A stretch of DNA of 24,472 nt from an uncultured Propionivibrio sp. (GTDB lineage: Bacteria > Pseudomonadota > Gammaproteobacteria > Burkholderiales > Rhodocyclaceae). Below are positions 7,633 to 16,098 of the stretch, piece after piece (the first letter of the stretch is position 1; every line of letters starts with the position of its first letter). A program made the position numbers and the translations under genes. The notes below the pieces were generated by a model. It saw only the letters and a program-made list of their open reading frames with translations. It did not search any database and had not been told where the DNA came from. Location: NCBI GenBank assembly GCA_937923255.1, contig CALAIL010000059.1, positions 1-24,472 on the forward strand. Direction: 5' to 3'.

Positions 7633-8130
7633 TCAGGTGCCGTTGCCCTGGGCTGTCGGATCATTGCCCTTGAGTAAACGCAGTGTGTTGCGGATCAGGT
7701 AAAGCAGCATCAGTACGCTGCTGACCGGAATGACCGCATAAACGTAGCTCATTGAAATTTCCAGTCCCGGCGCTTCCTGAAAGGTCATGACCTGAACCAT
7801 TTTCGAGCCCTGGAAGAACAAAATGGCCGTGAATAGATAACCGGCGACGAGTGAGATGAATTGCAGCACTTTCCCGAACGGGCGTCCTTTATAGTGGTTT
7901 GGCAGAAACTCGACGGCCAGGTGTCCGGATTCGCCCATGATCAGCGCAGAACCGAGGAAGACGACGTAAACAAACAAGAAACGCGCCAGCTCTTCCGACC
8001 ACTCGGGCGTGTAATTGAAGCAATAGCGTGTGATGACCTGGGCAAAAATGGTGATCAGCATGGTCGTCATGGCAAAACATGAAAACCAGTACAGAACCGC
8101 CCTGACTTTTTCCAGCAGCCTGTCGAGCAT
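7633..8130 (-). CDS. dctQ: TRAP transporter small permease subunit DctQ
   Basis: A 165-residue protein with four predicted membrane helices, typical of DctQ small subunits. The first helix holds YWFSCFAMTTMLITIFAQVI and is followed by the family's RYCFNYTPEWSEELARFLFVY segment with the conserved W-EE-AR pattern; HLAVEFL follows. DctQ pairs with DctM to form the membrane part of the transporter. I chose the ATG at 8130 because AGGAG lies seven bases upstream; the longer frame from 8184 would run through the intercistronic hairpin and encode an implausible N-terminus. dctP lies upstream and dctM 21 bases downstream. Confidence 0.9.
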   Translation of the reverse strand: MLDRLLEKVRAVLYWFSCFAMTTMLITIFAQVITRYCFNYTPEWSEELARFLFVYVVFLGSALIMGESGHLAVEFLPNHYKGRPFGKVLQFISLVAGYLFTAILFFQGSKMVQVMTFQEAPGLEISMSYVYAVIPVSSVLMLLYLIRNTLRLLKGNDPTAQGNGT

Positions 8131-8145
8131 GAGCTTTCTCCTACG

Positions 8146-8173
8146 AAACCCGGACATCTGCATGTCCGGGTTT
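8146..8173 (-). promoter_or_regulatory. Intercistronic hairpin between dctP and dctQ
   Basis: AAACCCGGACAT (8146-8157) and ATGTCCGGGTTT (8162-8173) are perfect 12-base arms with a four-base loop. In the minus-strand transcript the stem ends a few bases before the dctQ ribosome site, and only UUU follows it. This suits partial termination or 3'-end protection of dctP mRNA, giving more binding protein than permease. On the plus strand five T follow, so it would also stop antisense transcription. Confidence 0.7.
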
Positions 8174-8216
8174 TTGGGGCACAACGCAATAGGTGATGAC
8201 TATGCTGCCTTGCCGT

Positions 8217-9194
8217 TTATTTCTCCAGCGCCTTGATCTTGTCGATGTTGTTCTGGCCGACGGTCTTGGCCAGTTGTTTATAGACGCTTTGGGTCGCCTC
8301 CATAAATGGCTTGCGGTCGACGTCGATAACCTCAATCTTGCCGGTGGCCTTGATCTTGTCCCAGAACGCCTGGTCCTCTTTTTCGGAGAGCTGGCGTTGC
8401 CAGGCAATCGCTTCGTTTGCTGCGGACTGGATGATCTCTTGCTGCGCCGGCGTCAGTTTTTTCCAGGCCGTCATTGAGATCAGCACGGGTTCGGGGGCAT
8501 AGGCGTGGCCGGTCAGCGATGCATATTTCTGAACTTCATAGAAGCGCTTGGTGAAAATATGCGCGCTGGGGTTTTCCTGACCATCGACCGTGCCCTGTTG
8601 CAGCGCGGAATACAGTTCCGAGAAAGCCATGGGTGTCGGCGAGGCCCCCAGTGCCTTGACCATCTCGACATATACCTTGTTGTTCATGACGCGGATTTTC
8701 AAGCCCTTCATGTCGGCGGGCGACTTGACCGGGCGGACATTGTTGGTCAGGTGGCGAATCCCGTTTTCCATGTAGCCGAGCAGCTTGATGCCTTTGGCTT
8801 CAAGCGGCTTGCCCAGTTCCATGCCGACCGTATCAAGCGCCTTATAGGCGTGCGCGCGATCCTTGAACAGGAACGGCATGTCGAAGATCGCCATTTGCGG
8901 CTGAAAGGTGCCCAGCTCGGCGGTGCCGGTCAGCGTCATATCGACGGTGCCGTAGATCAGGCCTTCGATCAGTTCTTTCTGCGCGCCCAGTTGGGAGGAG
9001 GGGAAGACCTTGATTTCAATCTCGCCGTTCGATTTTTTCTTGACGAGTTCGGCGAAGTGGTCGGCGCCCATGGCATAGGGATTGGTCTTCTCGGCAATGT
9101 GACCCAGTTTGAGCACCATGCCCGAAGCAAACGCCAGCGATGAGGAAAACAGCGTAACCAGGAAGGCGGAAAGATATTTCGAACGCTTTTGCAT
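8217..9194 (-). CDS. dctP: TRAP transporter substrate-binding protein DctP
   Basis: A 325-residue periplasmic binding protein of the DctP family. Residues 1-23 form a signal peptide ending AFA. The mature protein begins with the usual LKLGHIAEKTNPYAMGA strand; then come the GLKIRVMNNKVY segment, whose Arg is the conserved carboxylate-binding residue in this family, and SELYSALQQGTVDGQENP. This points to an organic acid ligand, such as a dicarboxylate or sugar acid, but the exact one cannot be told. The ATG at 9194 has AGAGG about six bases upstream. It is first in the dctP-dctQ-dctM operon, with 86 bases to dctQ that contain a strong hairpin. A sigma-54-like promoter lies about 80 bases upstream. 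Confidence 0.94.
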   Translation of the reverse strand: MQKRSKYLSAFLVTLFSSSLAFASGMVLKLGHIAEKTNPYAMGADHFAELVKKKSNGEIEIKVFPSSQLGAQKELIEGLIYGTVDMTLTGTAELGTFQPQMAIFDMPFLFKDRAHAYKALDTVGMELGKPLEAKGIKLLGYMENGIRHLTNNVRPVKSPADMKGLKIRVMNNKVYVEMVKALGASPTPMAFSELYSALQQGTVDGQENPSAHIFTKRFYEVQKYASLTGHAYAPEPVLISMTAWKKLTPAQQEIIQSAANEAIAWQRQLSEKEDQAFWDKIKATGKIEVIDVDRKPFMEATQSVYKQLAKTVGQNNIDKIKALEK

Positions 9195-9274
9195 AATTAC
9201 CTCTAATCTGTTGGTCTGGTGGAAAATGGCCGAACCGGCCTGCCATTGCTGCTACTACGATTCCGGTTCGGAAT

Positions 9275-9290
9275 GGCATCTATCCTGCCA
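9275..9290 (-). promoter_or_regulatory. Candidate sigma-54 (RpoN) promoter of dctPQM
   Basis: On the minus strand the sequence reads TGGCAGGATAGATGCC. The consensus is TGGCAC-G-N4-TTGCW. The invariant GG (-24) and GC (-12) are present with exactly ten bases between them, and most flanking consensus positions match. The predicted start is near 9264, giving a leader of about 70 bases before the dctP ATG. RpoN control is established for C4-dicarboxylate uptake genes in rhizobia. No activator gene is visible in the window. Confidence 0.5.
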
Positions 9291-9605
9291 TGCCGCAAAT
9301 GCAGATCGACGATAGCACGTCCGCCAGTTCATAGACAATACTGCGGCGAGGTGTTTTCTCGATATGCTGCGATCGCCTATTCGTCAGGGGGCCGCGAACA
9401 GGTTTTTGCAGATTTTGGAACACTGAAAACCGTGCATACACATTCCGGTGCCGGTAATCCATCAAACGCACCTTCCGGGAAACGGTTGAGCTGGACGCTG
9501 CGGGCAGCCGATGACAGCCGATGGCGGTTGAGCGGCGGACTACGGGCCGCTGGTAATGATTGATGGGGGATTCATCCGCTGCGAAAAGGCGTTCTCGAAC
9601 CGGAC

Positions 9606-9627
9606 GTTTCGGCGTCAGTGCCGAAAC
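9606..9627 (-). terminator. Hairpin past waaA
   Basis: GTTTCGGC and GCCGAAAC form a perfect eight-base stem with a six-base loop, about 33 bases past the waaA stop codon on the minus strand. No T run follows, so it may be a 3'-end stem or a weak terminator. Confidence 0.4.
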
Positions 9628-9659
9628 CGCCGGAACCGCGGCCGGCGAGGTATTGTCTG

Positions 9660-10925
9660 CTACCCGTTGTTTCCCATCAGCGTTTGAACCAGCGTCACGG
9701 TGCGAGCGGTTGCGCCGCGGTGCGCCTGACTGAATGCGCGGGCAGCCGCACGCATCCTGTCGAGCGTCGCATGGTCGCCCAGCAGATGCGCGGCTGCGCG
9801 GGCAGCCGCATCGGCACTGCCTATCTGCTGCGCCGCGCCGCAGGCCAGCGCGTCTTCGGTCGCCTGGGCGAAATTGTACGTATGCGGGCCGACCAGCACC
9901 GGACAGCCGCAGGCTGCGGCTTCGATCAGATTCTGCCCGCCGAAAGGCAGCAATGTGCCGCCGATCAGCGCCAGATCGGCCAGCGTGAAATAAGCTGGCA
10001 TTTCCCCCATGCTGTCGCCCAGCCAGAGACGGGTTGCGGCGTCCGGCAGGCCGTTGCTGCGCCGCTGGCTGTTGACGCCGCGCGAGGCAAGCATGGCGGC
10101 GACTTCATCGAAGCGTTCAGGATGACGGGGCACAAGAACAAGCAGCGCTTCCGGCGGCAGCGCCTGGAGGAAAGCATCGACGATCAGCGTTTCCTCGCCT
10201 TCGCGGGTGCTGGCGGCCAGGCAGACGGGACGCCGGCCGATCGCTGTACGCCAGCTTTGGCCGAGCGCAATTTTTTCCGGCGCGGGGTCGACGTCAAATT
10301 TGAGGTTGCCGAAGCTGCGTACATTTTCGGCGCCGATGGCGGTCAGCCGTTCGGCATCGGCCGGAGTTTGCGCGGCAACGGCGGCCAGTTGCCGCATCAT
10401 CGGCCGAACCAGCGGCGCGAAACGCAGATAGCCTCGCTGCGAATGCGCGGAAAGGCGGGCATTGATCAGCAGGATCGGTATTTGCCGCGCCTGGCCGAGG
10501 GCGATCAGGTTCGGCCAGAGTTCGGTTTCCATGAGCAGGCCGATTTGTGGGCGGAAATGCCGGAAGAAACGGCGGCAGGCGCCCGGTAGATCGTAAGGCA
10601 GGTAAGCCTGATGCAGGCGTGCGCCGTATTTGGCAACCAGTTCGCTGCCTGTCGCGCGGCCGGTCGGCGTCATGTGCGTCAGCAAAAGTTCGTGCCTGGG
10701 GAAGGCGGCAAGCAGGGCGCGGATCAGGGGTTCGGCCGCACGCGTTTCGCCGACCGAGACAACGTGCAGCCAGAGTAGGTGCGGCGACGCAGCGTGCGCA
10801 TAGAAACCGTAACGTTCGCCCAGATGGCGCAGGTATTCGGGCTGTCGGCGCGCCCGCCAGAGCAGGCGCAGCCAGATCAGCGGCTGGACGAGGGTGAAAA
10901 GCAGGGTATAAATCAGGCGGGACAT
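9660..10925 (-). CDS. waaA: 3-deoxy-D-manno-octulosonic acid (Kdo) transferase WaaA
   Basis: A 421-residue GT30 glycosyltransferase that transfers Kdo from CMP-Kdo to the lipid A precursor at the cytoplasmic face of the inner membrane. The N-terminus is a hydrophobic anchor (about residues 3-20). HVVSVGE ends with Glu60, the catalytic base position of this family, and is followed by the TRAA segment. THMTPTGR and the MPAYFTLADLALIGGTLLPFGGQNLIEAAACGCPVL region of the nucleotide-binding domain are also typical. Length equals the usual 420-430. The ATG at 10925 lacks a clear ribosome site, and the gene starts 37 bases past waaC, so translational coupling or read-through is likely. Confident call. 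Confidence 0.95.
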   Translation of the reverse strand: MSRLIYTLLFTLVQPLIWLRLLWRARRQPEYLRHLGERYGFYAHAASPHLLWLHVVSVGETRAAEPLIRALLAAFPRHELLLTHMTPTGRATGSELVAKYGARLHQAYLPYDLPGACRRFFRHFRPQIGLLMETELWPNLIALGQARQIPILLINARLSAHSQRGYLRFAPLVRPMMRQLAAVAAQTPADAERLTAIGAENVRSFGNLKFDVDPAPEKIALGQSWRTAIGRRPVCLAASTREGEETLIVDAFLQALPPEALLVLVPRHPERFDEVAAMLASRGVNSQRRSNGLPDAATRLWLGDSMGEMPAYFTLADLALIGGTLLPFGGQNLIEAAACGCPVLVGPHTYNFAQATEDALACGAAQQIGSADAAARAAAHLLGDHATLDRMRAAARAFSQAHRGATARTVTLVQTLMGNNG

Positions 10926-10962
10926 GGGGGCGTTCGTGGTTCGTGTATTGAGTGGGGCTTCG

Positions 10963-12045
10963 TCACGTTGGCGAGAACGTCGCCGTCAAGGCCTGCTCTG
11001 CGGCAGTGAGAACGTCCGCAACGCTCGGTGGCGAGCCTTTACCGCCGAGGTTACGGGCAAAACCCGTGCCGAGTACGCCGGTCAGGGCCGGATCGGTGGC
11101 CGTATAGAGTGCAATCGTTGGCGTGCGCAGTGCCGTAGCCAGATGCGACAGTCCCGTATCGACGCCGATGCAGAGGCGGGCGTGGCCGAGCAGTGCGGCC
11201 AATTCGCGCAGCCCCAGCGTCGGCGCGACGCAGGCGGAGGGGATACCCGCCGCAATACGTTCCGCGCGTTGCCGCTCGGCTGCGTTACCGGAGGGGAAAA
11301 CCGGCGTCAGGCCACGCTGGCTCAACGCTTGCCCGACTTCGCGCCAGTGGGCTTCATCCCACAGCTTGTCAGCGCGGCTGGTTGCGGTCAGCAGGACGGC
11401 GTAGCGAACGACGCGGCTGCCATCAGGCGCCTTGCCCAGCCAGGGGAAATCCATTGCCGGCGGGCGAATGCCGTAATCGAGCGGCAAGGGGCTGGCGGAC
11501 GGGGGCGGGAAAGCGACCTCAGGGATTTCGGTGGCTTCCGGGGCTTTAGGGCGTGGCGCGGGCGCCGCGCCGGCGGCGCCCAGTGCCAGAGCGGCGAGCC
11601 GGCGATTGCGCTCGACGGCGTGCAGATGGGTAGGGACGATGAAGGTGCGGTCATAAAAACAGGCGGCCAGCGGTTCGCGTGCGACCTCTCGCGCGTAACC
11701 CAGTGTTTCGCCTCGCGCCTGGCGGGCGATCAGCGCGCTTTTGATCAAACCTTGCGTATCGAGGATGGCGTCGTAGGGACGTACCCGGAGCTGCGCGCGG
11801 GCGGCGCGGATTTCCCGCCCGAGCGTCGACCAGTGTGCCGGCTGGCAGAGCGATTTGCGCCAGCGGCGGATGGCGATGGGAATGACTTTTTGAACGGCCG
11901 GATGCAGGCGCGGGATGTCGGCAAATGCCTCTTCGACGCACCAGTCGATTCGTGCGTCGGGAAAACGGCGGGACAGATCGCTGGCGACCGGCAGGTTGTG
12001 CACGACATCGCCGAGTGAGGAGGTCTTGACCAACAAAATACGCAT
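10963..12045 (-). CDS. waaC: Lipopolysaccharide heptosyltransferase I
   Basis: A 360-residue GT9 enzyme that adds the first L-glycero-D-manno-heptose to Kdo of the inner core. The N-terminus MRILLVKTSSLGD places Asp13 where the catalytic base lies in E. coli WaaC, followed by VVHNLPVASDL. The C-terminal nucleotide-sugar site has GVDTGLSHLATAL and the ALYTATDP segment. I set the start at the ATG ending at 12045 because the family begins exactly with MRILLVK; an upstream ATG at 12186 would add 47 residues with no similarity. No good ribosome site precedes it. One segment of about residues 175-200 is proline- and alanine-rich and probably an insertion. It is the first gene of waaC-waaA and is divergent from rmlB. 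Confidence 0.94.
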   Translation of the reverse strand: MRILLVKTSSLGDVVHNLPVASDLSRRFPDARIDWCVEEAFADIPRLHPAVQKVIPIAIRRWRKSLCQPAHWSTLGREIRAARAQLRVRPYDAILDTQGLIKSALIARQARGETLGYAREVAREPLAACFYDRTFIVPTHLHAVERNRRLAALALGAAGAAPAPRPKAPEATEIPEVAFPPPSASPLPLDYGIRPPAMDFPWLGKAPDGSRVVRYAVLLTATSRADKLWDEAHWREVGQALSQRGLTPVFPSGNAAERQRAERIAAGIPSACVAPTLGLRELAALLGHARLCIGVDTGLSHLATALRTPTIALYTATDPALTGVLGTGFARNLGGKGSPPSVADVLTAAEQALTATFSPT

Positions 12046-12088
12046 CAGCGGGTAGAATATCGGCAGGGATTTGCGTGGGCGCCTGTTT

Positions 12089-12124
12089 ATATTGCGCATG
12101 GCGCTAAAAACGCTGCGCATTATA
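12089..12124 (-). promoter_or_regulatory. Candidate waaC promoter with overlapping hairpin
   Basis: A perfect TATAAT -10 box reads on the minus strand at 12124-12119, 74 bases before the waaC ATG; no good -35 match is seen. Immediately downstream, TGCGCAGCG and CGCCATGCGCA (plus strand about 12092-12120) can pair in a nine-base stem with a two-base bulge. The stem would sit at the very 5' end of the waaC message or over the start site. Confidence 0.4.
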
Positions 12125-12201
12125 TCGGGGATTGCCGCTTGCCTCGGTGCCCCGGATTTTTTGATGACTTGAAATTCTAAAAACACGAGAAAGGCTTGAA
12201 C

Positions 12202-13269
12202 GTGATACTCGTCACCGGCGGCGCCGGTTTCATCGGCGCCAATTTCATTCTGGACTGGCTGCGCGCGGGCGATGAGCCAGTTCTCAACCTTGACAAACTA
12301 ACCTACGCCGGCAATCTGGAAAATTTGGCCGAACTGGCGGGGGATCCACGCTATGCTTTCGTGCAGGGCGACATCTGCGACAAAGCCCTGGTTGAACGGC
12401 TCTTCCGGCAGCATGCGCCGCGCGCGGTGATCAATTTTGCCGCCGAAAGCCACGTCGATCGCTCGATTCACGGGCCGGGAGAATTCATCCAGACCAATAT
12501 CCTGGGTACGTTCAACCTGCTCGAATGCGCACGCGCCCATTTTGGCGGCTTGGATGACGCTGCGCGCACGGCGTTTCGTTTCCTGCACGTATCTACCGAC
12601 GAGGTTTACGGCTCACTGGCCAAGGATGACCCGGCTTTCACGGAACGTCACCGCTATGAACCCAACAGCCCGTATTCCGCGTCCAAGGCGGCGTCCGACC
12701 ATCTCGTGCGCGCCTATTGCCATACCTACGGCCTGCCGGTGCTGACCACCAACTGCTCGAATAATTACGGCCCCTACCAATTTCCCGAAAAACTGATTCC
12801 GCTGATGATCGTCAATGCGCTGGCCGGCAAATCCCTGCCAATTTACGGCGACGGCCAGCAGATCCGGGACTGGCTCTATGTCGGCGACCACTGCGCCGCT
12901 ATCCGGCGCGTGCTGGCAGCCGGGCAACCGGGAGAAACCTACAACATCGGCGGCTGGAACGAGAAGCCCAATCTCGACATCGTGCATGCCGTCTGCGCGC
13001 TGCTTGATGAACTGCGTCCGCGCGCCGACGGCCAATCCTATCGTGAGCAGATCACTTACGTGACCGACCGTCCCGGCCATGATCGGCGCTACGCGATCGA
13101 CGCGACCAGGATTGAGCGCGAGCTTGGCTGGAAGCCGCAGGAAACCTTTGAAACCGGCATTCGTAAGACAGTTGCCTGGTATCTCGATCATCCTCAATGG
13201 ATCGCTAACGTGCAGTCGGGTGCGTATCGCGAGTGGGTGGAGAAAAACTACGGCGGACGGGCGTCATGA
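12202..13269 (+). CDS. rmlB: dTDP-glucose 4,6-dehydratase RmlB
   Basis: A 355-residue extended short-chain dehydrogenase. It converts dTDP-D-glucose to dTDP-4-keto-6-deoxy-D-glucose, the second step to dTDP-L-rhamnose. The NAD-binding motif GGAGFIG is at residues 6-12, the catalytic Thr-Asp-Glu of STDEVYG at about 132-134, and the YSASK Tyr and Lys at about 158 and 162. I prefer the GTG at 12202: it yields the canonical start [15 protein letters not shown], and AAAGG lies seven bases upstream. A TTG six bases earlier is possible but too close to that site. rmlD overlaps its stop codon by four bases. It is the first gene of rmlBDAC, divergent from waaC. Confidence 0.95.
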   Translation: MILVTGGAGFIGANFILDWLRAGDEPVLNLDKLTYAGNLENLAELAGDPRYAFVQGDICDKALVERLFRQHAPRAVINFAAESHVDRSIHGPGEFIQTNILGTFNLLECARAHFGGLDDAARTAFRFLHVSTDEVYGSLAKDDPAFTERHRYEPNSPYSASKAASDHLVRAYCHTYGLPVLTTNCSNNYGPYQFPEKLIPLMIVNALAGKSLPIYGDGQQIRDWLYVGDHCAAIRRVLAAGQPGETYNIGGWNEKPNLDIVHAVCALLDELRPRADGQSYREQITYVTDRPGHDRRYAIDATRIERELGWKPQETFETGIRKTVAWYLDHPQWIANVQSGAYREWVEKNYGGRAS

Positions 13270-14171
13270 AAATCCTTCTTTTTGGCAAGGGCGGCCAGCT
13301 CGGCTGGGAATTACAGCGGAGTCTGGCGACGCTGGGCGAACTTGTCGCGCTCGACTTTGACACGCCGGGTGAGTTGTGCGGCGACTTCACCCGTCTGGCT
13401 GACATCGCGGCGACTGTGCGTCAGGTCAGGCCCGATGTTGTCGTCAATGCCGCTGCCTATACGGCCGTCGACAAGGCCGAGTCCGAGCCGGAGCTGGCGC
13501 GCCGGATCAATGCCGAAGCGCCGGGCGCGCTTGCCGATGCGGCCGAAGAAATCGGCGCCTGGTTCGTCCATTACTCGACCGATTACGTCTTTGACGGCAG
13601 CGGTGAGCGCCCCTGGCGGGAAGAGGATGCGACGAATCCACTCAGCGTCTATGGGCAGACCAAGCGCGACGGTGAAATCGCCGCCGCCCGTTGCCGGAAG
13701 CATCTCATCTTCCGTACCAGCTGGGTTTATGCCGCGCGCGGCGGCAATTTCATCCGCACCATGCTTAAACTGGCGCAGGAACGCGAGCGCCTGACGGTGA
13801 TCGATGATCAGGTCGGCGCGCCTACCGGTGCCGATTTGCTGGCCGACGTGACGGCGCACGCCGTGCGTGCGGTATGCGCCGCGCCGGCGCGTTCTGATCT
13901 TGCCGGCCTCTACCATCTGGTGGCGGGCGGCGAAACTTCCTGGTACGGCTATGCCCGTCTGATCATCGAACAGGCGTGTAATGCCGGGCTGCCGGTGCGG
14001 GTTGCGCCAGATGCGGTCGTGCCGATTCCGACCGAGGCCTATCCGCTGCCCGCGCCGCGGCCGCGTAATTCCCGGCTTGATACGTCCAAACTACGGGCGG
14101 CCTATGACCTGGTTCTGCCCGATTGGCGCAGCGGCGTTCTGCGGGCGTTGACCGAAATCCTGAAACAGTAG
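13266..14171 (+). CDS. rmlD: dTDP-4-dehydrorhamnose reductase RmlD
   Basis: A 301-residue short-chain dehydrogenase that reduces dTDP-4-keto-L-rhamnose to dTDP-L-rhamnose, the last step of the pathway. GKGGQLG at residues 7-13 is the nucleotide-binding loop. STDYVFDG contributes the catalytic Thr region, and YGQTK provides Tyr129 and Lys133. [18 protein letters not shown] and DQVGAPT are further family signatures. The ATG at 13266 forms an ATGA overlap with the rmlB stop, which shows translational coupling. Length is normal. An upstream in-frame start at 13233 lies inside rmlB and would add residues before the conserved MKILLFG start. Confidence 0.95.
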   Translation: MKILLFGKGGQLGWELQRSLATLGELVALDFDTPGELCGDFTRLADIAATVRQVRPDVVVNAAAYTAVDKAESEPELARRINAEAPGALADAAEEIGAWFVHYSTDYVFDGSGERPWREEDATNPLSVYGQTKRDGEIAAARCRKHLIFRTSWVYAARGGNFIRTMLKLAQERERLTVIDDQVGAPTGADLLADVTAHAVRAVCAAPARSDLAGLYHLVAGGETSWYGYARLIIEQACNAGLPVRVAPDAVVPIPTEAYPLPAPRPRNSRLDTSKLRAAYDLVLPDWRSGVLRALTEILKQ

Positions 14172-14199
14172 TGATTAACACCTGCACAGAAAATCTCCC

Positions 14200-15096
14200 A
14201 TGACCTCCATGAATCATCGTAAAGGCATCATTCTTGCCGGCGGCTCCGGCACCCGGCTCTATCCGGCAACGCAGGTCGTCTCCAAGCAACTGCTGCCCAT
14301 TTTCGACAAGCCGATGATCTATTACCCGCTCAGTACGCTGATGCTGGCCGGCATACGTGACATTCTGGTCATCTCTACGCCGCAGGATACGCCGCGTTTT
14401 GAACAGCTGCTTGGTGACGGCGGGCAGTGGGGCATCCGCCTCGAATATGCGGTGCAGCCCTCGCCCGACGGCTTGGCGCAAGCCTTTCTGATCGGCGAAT
14501 CGTTTGTCGACGATTCACCTTCGGCGCTTGTGCTGGGCGACAACATTTTCTACGGGCATGATTTTGCCCGCCTGCTGCGCGAGGCTGATGCCAAACGCGA
14601 GGGCGCAACCGTTTTTGCCTACCCGGTGACCGACCCTGAACGTTACGGTGTCGTCGAGTTCGATGAAAAATGGCAGGCAATCAGCCTGGAGGAAAAGCCC
14701 AAGGCGCCGCGTTCGCGCTACGCCGTGACCGGACTGTATTTTTACGATCGGCAGGTCGTCGAACTGGCCAAGAGCGTTAAGCCGTCGGCGCGCGGCGAGC
14801 TGGAGATCACCGACCTCAACCGGCTGTACCTTGAACGCGGTCAGCTCAGCGTCAAGACGCTGGGGCGCGGCTATGCCTGGCTCGATACCGGCACGCACGA
14901 ATCCATGCTCGACGCCAGCCAGTTCATTCATACCATCGAGCGTCGCCAGGGACTGAAAGTTGCCTGCCCGGAAGAAATCGCCTGGCGCAACGGCTGGATT
15001 GACGCCCGTCAGCTGGAAAGTATGGCGCAGGCGCTTGCCAAGTCGGGATATGGCCAGTATCTGCTCGGCCTATTCCGGGAAAAAATTCTGTCATGA
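14200..15096 (+). CDS. rmlA: Glucose-1-phosphate thymidylyltransferase RmlA
   Basis: A 298-residue nucleotidyltransferase that makes dTDP-glucose from dTTP and glucose-1-phosphate, the first committed step to dTDP-L-rhamnose. [11 protein letters not shown] at about residues 12-22 is the signature nucleotide-binding loop. [18 protein letters not shown] follows, LGDNIFYG carries the metal-binding Asp near residue 112, and [20 protein letters not shown] is also diagnostic. Length is normal. It lies 28 bases past rmlD. No ribosome site stands before either the ATG at 14200 or a second in-frame ATG at 14209, so the exact start is uncertain by three residues and initiation may depend on coupling. 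Confidence 0.95.
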   Translation: MTSMNHRKGIILAGGSGTRLYPATQVVSKQLLPIFDKPMIYYPLSTLMLAGIRDILVISTPQDTPRFEQLLGDGGQWGIRLEYAVQPSPDGLAQAFLIGESFVDDSPSALVLGDNIFYGHDFARLLREADAKREGATVFAYPVTDPERYGVVEFDEKWQAISLEEKPKAPRSRYAVTGLYFYDRQVVELAKSVKPSARGELEITDLNRLYLERGQLSVKTLGRGYAWLDTGTHESMLDASQFIHTIERRQGLKVACPEEIAWRNGWIDARQLESMAQALAKSGYGQYLLGLFREKILS

Positions 15097-15106
15097 GGAT
15101 GCAGCC

Positions 15107-15652
15107 ATGAAAGTCACCCCGCTGGCGATTCCCGACGTGCTGTGCATCGAACCCAAGGTATTTGGCGATGCGCGCGGCTTCTTTTTTGAGAGTTTCAACC
15201 GGCAAAGCTTTAAACAGGCGACCGGTCTGGAGGTCGATTTCGTCCAGGACAATCACTCGCGCAGCGTCCGGCACGTCCTGCGTGGCCTGCACTATCAGCT
15301 GCCGCCGCGGGCGCAGGGCAAGCTGGTGCGCATCGTCGTTGGCGAAGTGTTCGATGTGGCCGTCGACATCCGTCCGGAATCGGCCACTTTCGGCACCTGG
15401 GTCGGTGAAACGCTTTCAGCGGAAAACAAGCGCCAGCTCTGGATTCCGCCCGGATTCGCCCACGGCTTCCTCGTGCTCAGCGAAGCGGCCGAGTTCCTCT
15501 ACAAGACGACCGATTACTGGGCACCGGAACTGGAACGCTGCATCCGTTGGGACGATCCGCAGCTGAACATCCGCTGGCCGCTTTCCGCTGCGCCGCAGGT
15601 GTCGGCCAAAGATGCGACGGGCGCCGCGTTCGCATCATTGCTGTCGCGGTAG
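15107..15652 (+). CDS. rmlC: dTDP-4-dehydrorhamnose 3,5-epimerase RmlC
   Basis: A 181-residue cupin-fold enzyme that epimerises dTDP-4-keto-6-deoxyglucose at C3 and C5. RGLHYQ contains the catalytic His62, VFDVAVDIR the following cupin strands, and FAHGFLVLSEAAEFLYKTTDYW the active-site tyrosine region near 131-136; IRWDDPQLNIRWP closes the fold. The ATG at 15107 has GAGG eight bases upstream and lies ten bases past the rmlA stop; the longer frame from 14960 is a shadow of rmlA. Length is normal. It is the last intact gene of rmlBDAC and completes a full dTDP-rhamnose pathway for O-antigen or other surface glycans. Confidence 0.95.
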   Translation: MKVTPLAIPDVLCIEPKVFGDARGFFFESFNRQSFKQATGLEVDFVQDNHSRSVRHVLRGLHYQLPPRAQGKLVRIVVGEVFDVAVDIRPESATFGTWVGETLSAENKRQLWIPPGFAHGFLVLSEAAEFLYKTTDYWAPELERCIRWDDPQLNIRWPLSAAPQVSAKDATGAAFASLLSR

Positions 15653-15675
15653 TCTGGAAATTTTCTGCATCGATC

Positions 15676-16098
15676 ATGTTATTTTCCTACCGCGTACTCG
15701 ATGCCTCCGGTGCTGTTAGGCAAGGTGCAATTGAAGCGTCTTGCGAGGCGGATGCCCTGGCGTTGCTACAGGAAAAAGGCCAGATTTCACTGGAGCTGAA
15801 AGCGCAGACAGTTGCGGAGAATCATCGCAAAGTCATCTCCGGGGCGCAGAAGATCCGCCATACCGATGTGGTTGCCTTTGTCCGCGAACTTGCAACGCTC
15901 CTGAAATCCAGCGTGGGCTTGTCCGACGCATTCTCGACCCTGTTGGAGACGACCGATCATCCGCGCATGAAAGAATCGCTCTCGCGCCTTAATACGGCGG
16001 TTTTGGCGGGTGAACGCTTTTCTGCGGCGCTGGAAAAATCGGACTTTGGGCTGCCCCAATATGTGCATGCGCTGGCCAAAAATATAGAATTCTCCTAG
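15676..16098 (+). pseudogene. Truncated type II secretion system F (GspF-like) gene
   Basis: The 140-residue product begins like a GspF/PilC-family inner-membrane platform protein: LFSYRVLDASGAVRQG, then ADALALLQEKG, and then the first T2SSF domain segment FVRELATLLKSSVGLSDAFSTL...LNTAVLAGERFSAALEK...LPQYVHALAK. Family members are about 400 residues with three membrane helices. This frame stops after ALAK, where a conserved A-AGE-G-L segment and the first membrane helix should follow; I find no continuation in the other frames downstream. It starts 23 bases past rmlC with a weak ribosome site. A CTAGGCG direct repeat lies at the break (about 16095-16111). I read it as a rearrangement relic; a functional short protein is unlikely. 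Confidence 0.75.

Larger units (their letters stand above)
9195..9659. other. dctP leader and upstream region; waaA 3' flank
   Basis: There is no credible gene in these 465 bases. On the dctP side are the sigma-54-like promoter (9275-9290), a perfect ATTCCG-N3-CGGAAT palindrome (9260-9274) and GGCCG-N3-CGGCC (about 9227-9239) in the leader. On the waaA side is a perfect eight-base hairpin near 9606-9627. The middle (about 9330-9590) shows nothing I recognise; enhancer sites for a sigma-54 activator would be expected there. Confidence 0.5.

Noticed and set aside
8131..8184. 18-residue N-terminal extension of DctQ
   Set aside because: It would be encoded by the intercistronic hairpin; the internal ATG at 8130 has a strong AGGAG site and gives a normal DctQ start.
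9618..10589. 323-codon plus-strand open frame opposite waaA
   Set aside because: Shadow of waaA caused by high GC at third positions; no family features.
10924..12018. 364-codon plus-strand open frame opposite waaC
   Set aside because: Antisense to a well-supported waaC with catalytic Asp13. The translated protein is Arg/Gly/Ala/Gln-rich with no recognisable fold.
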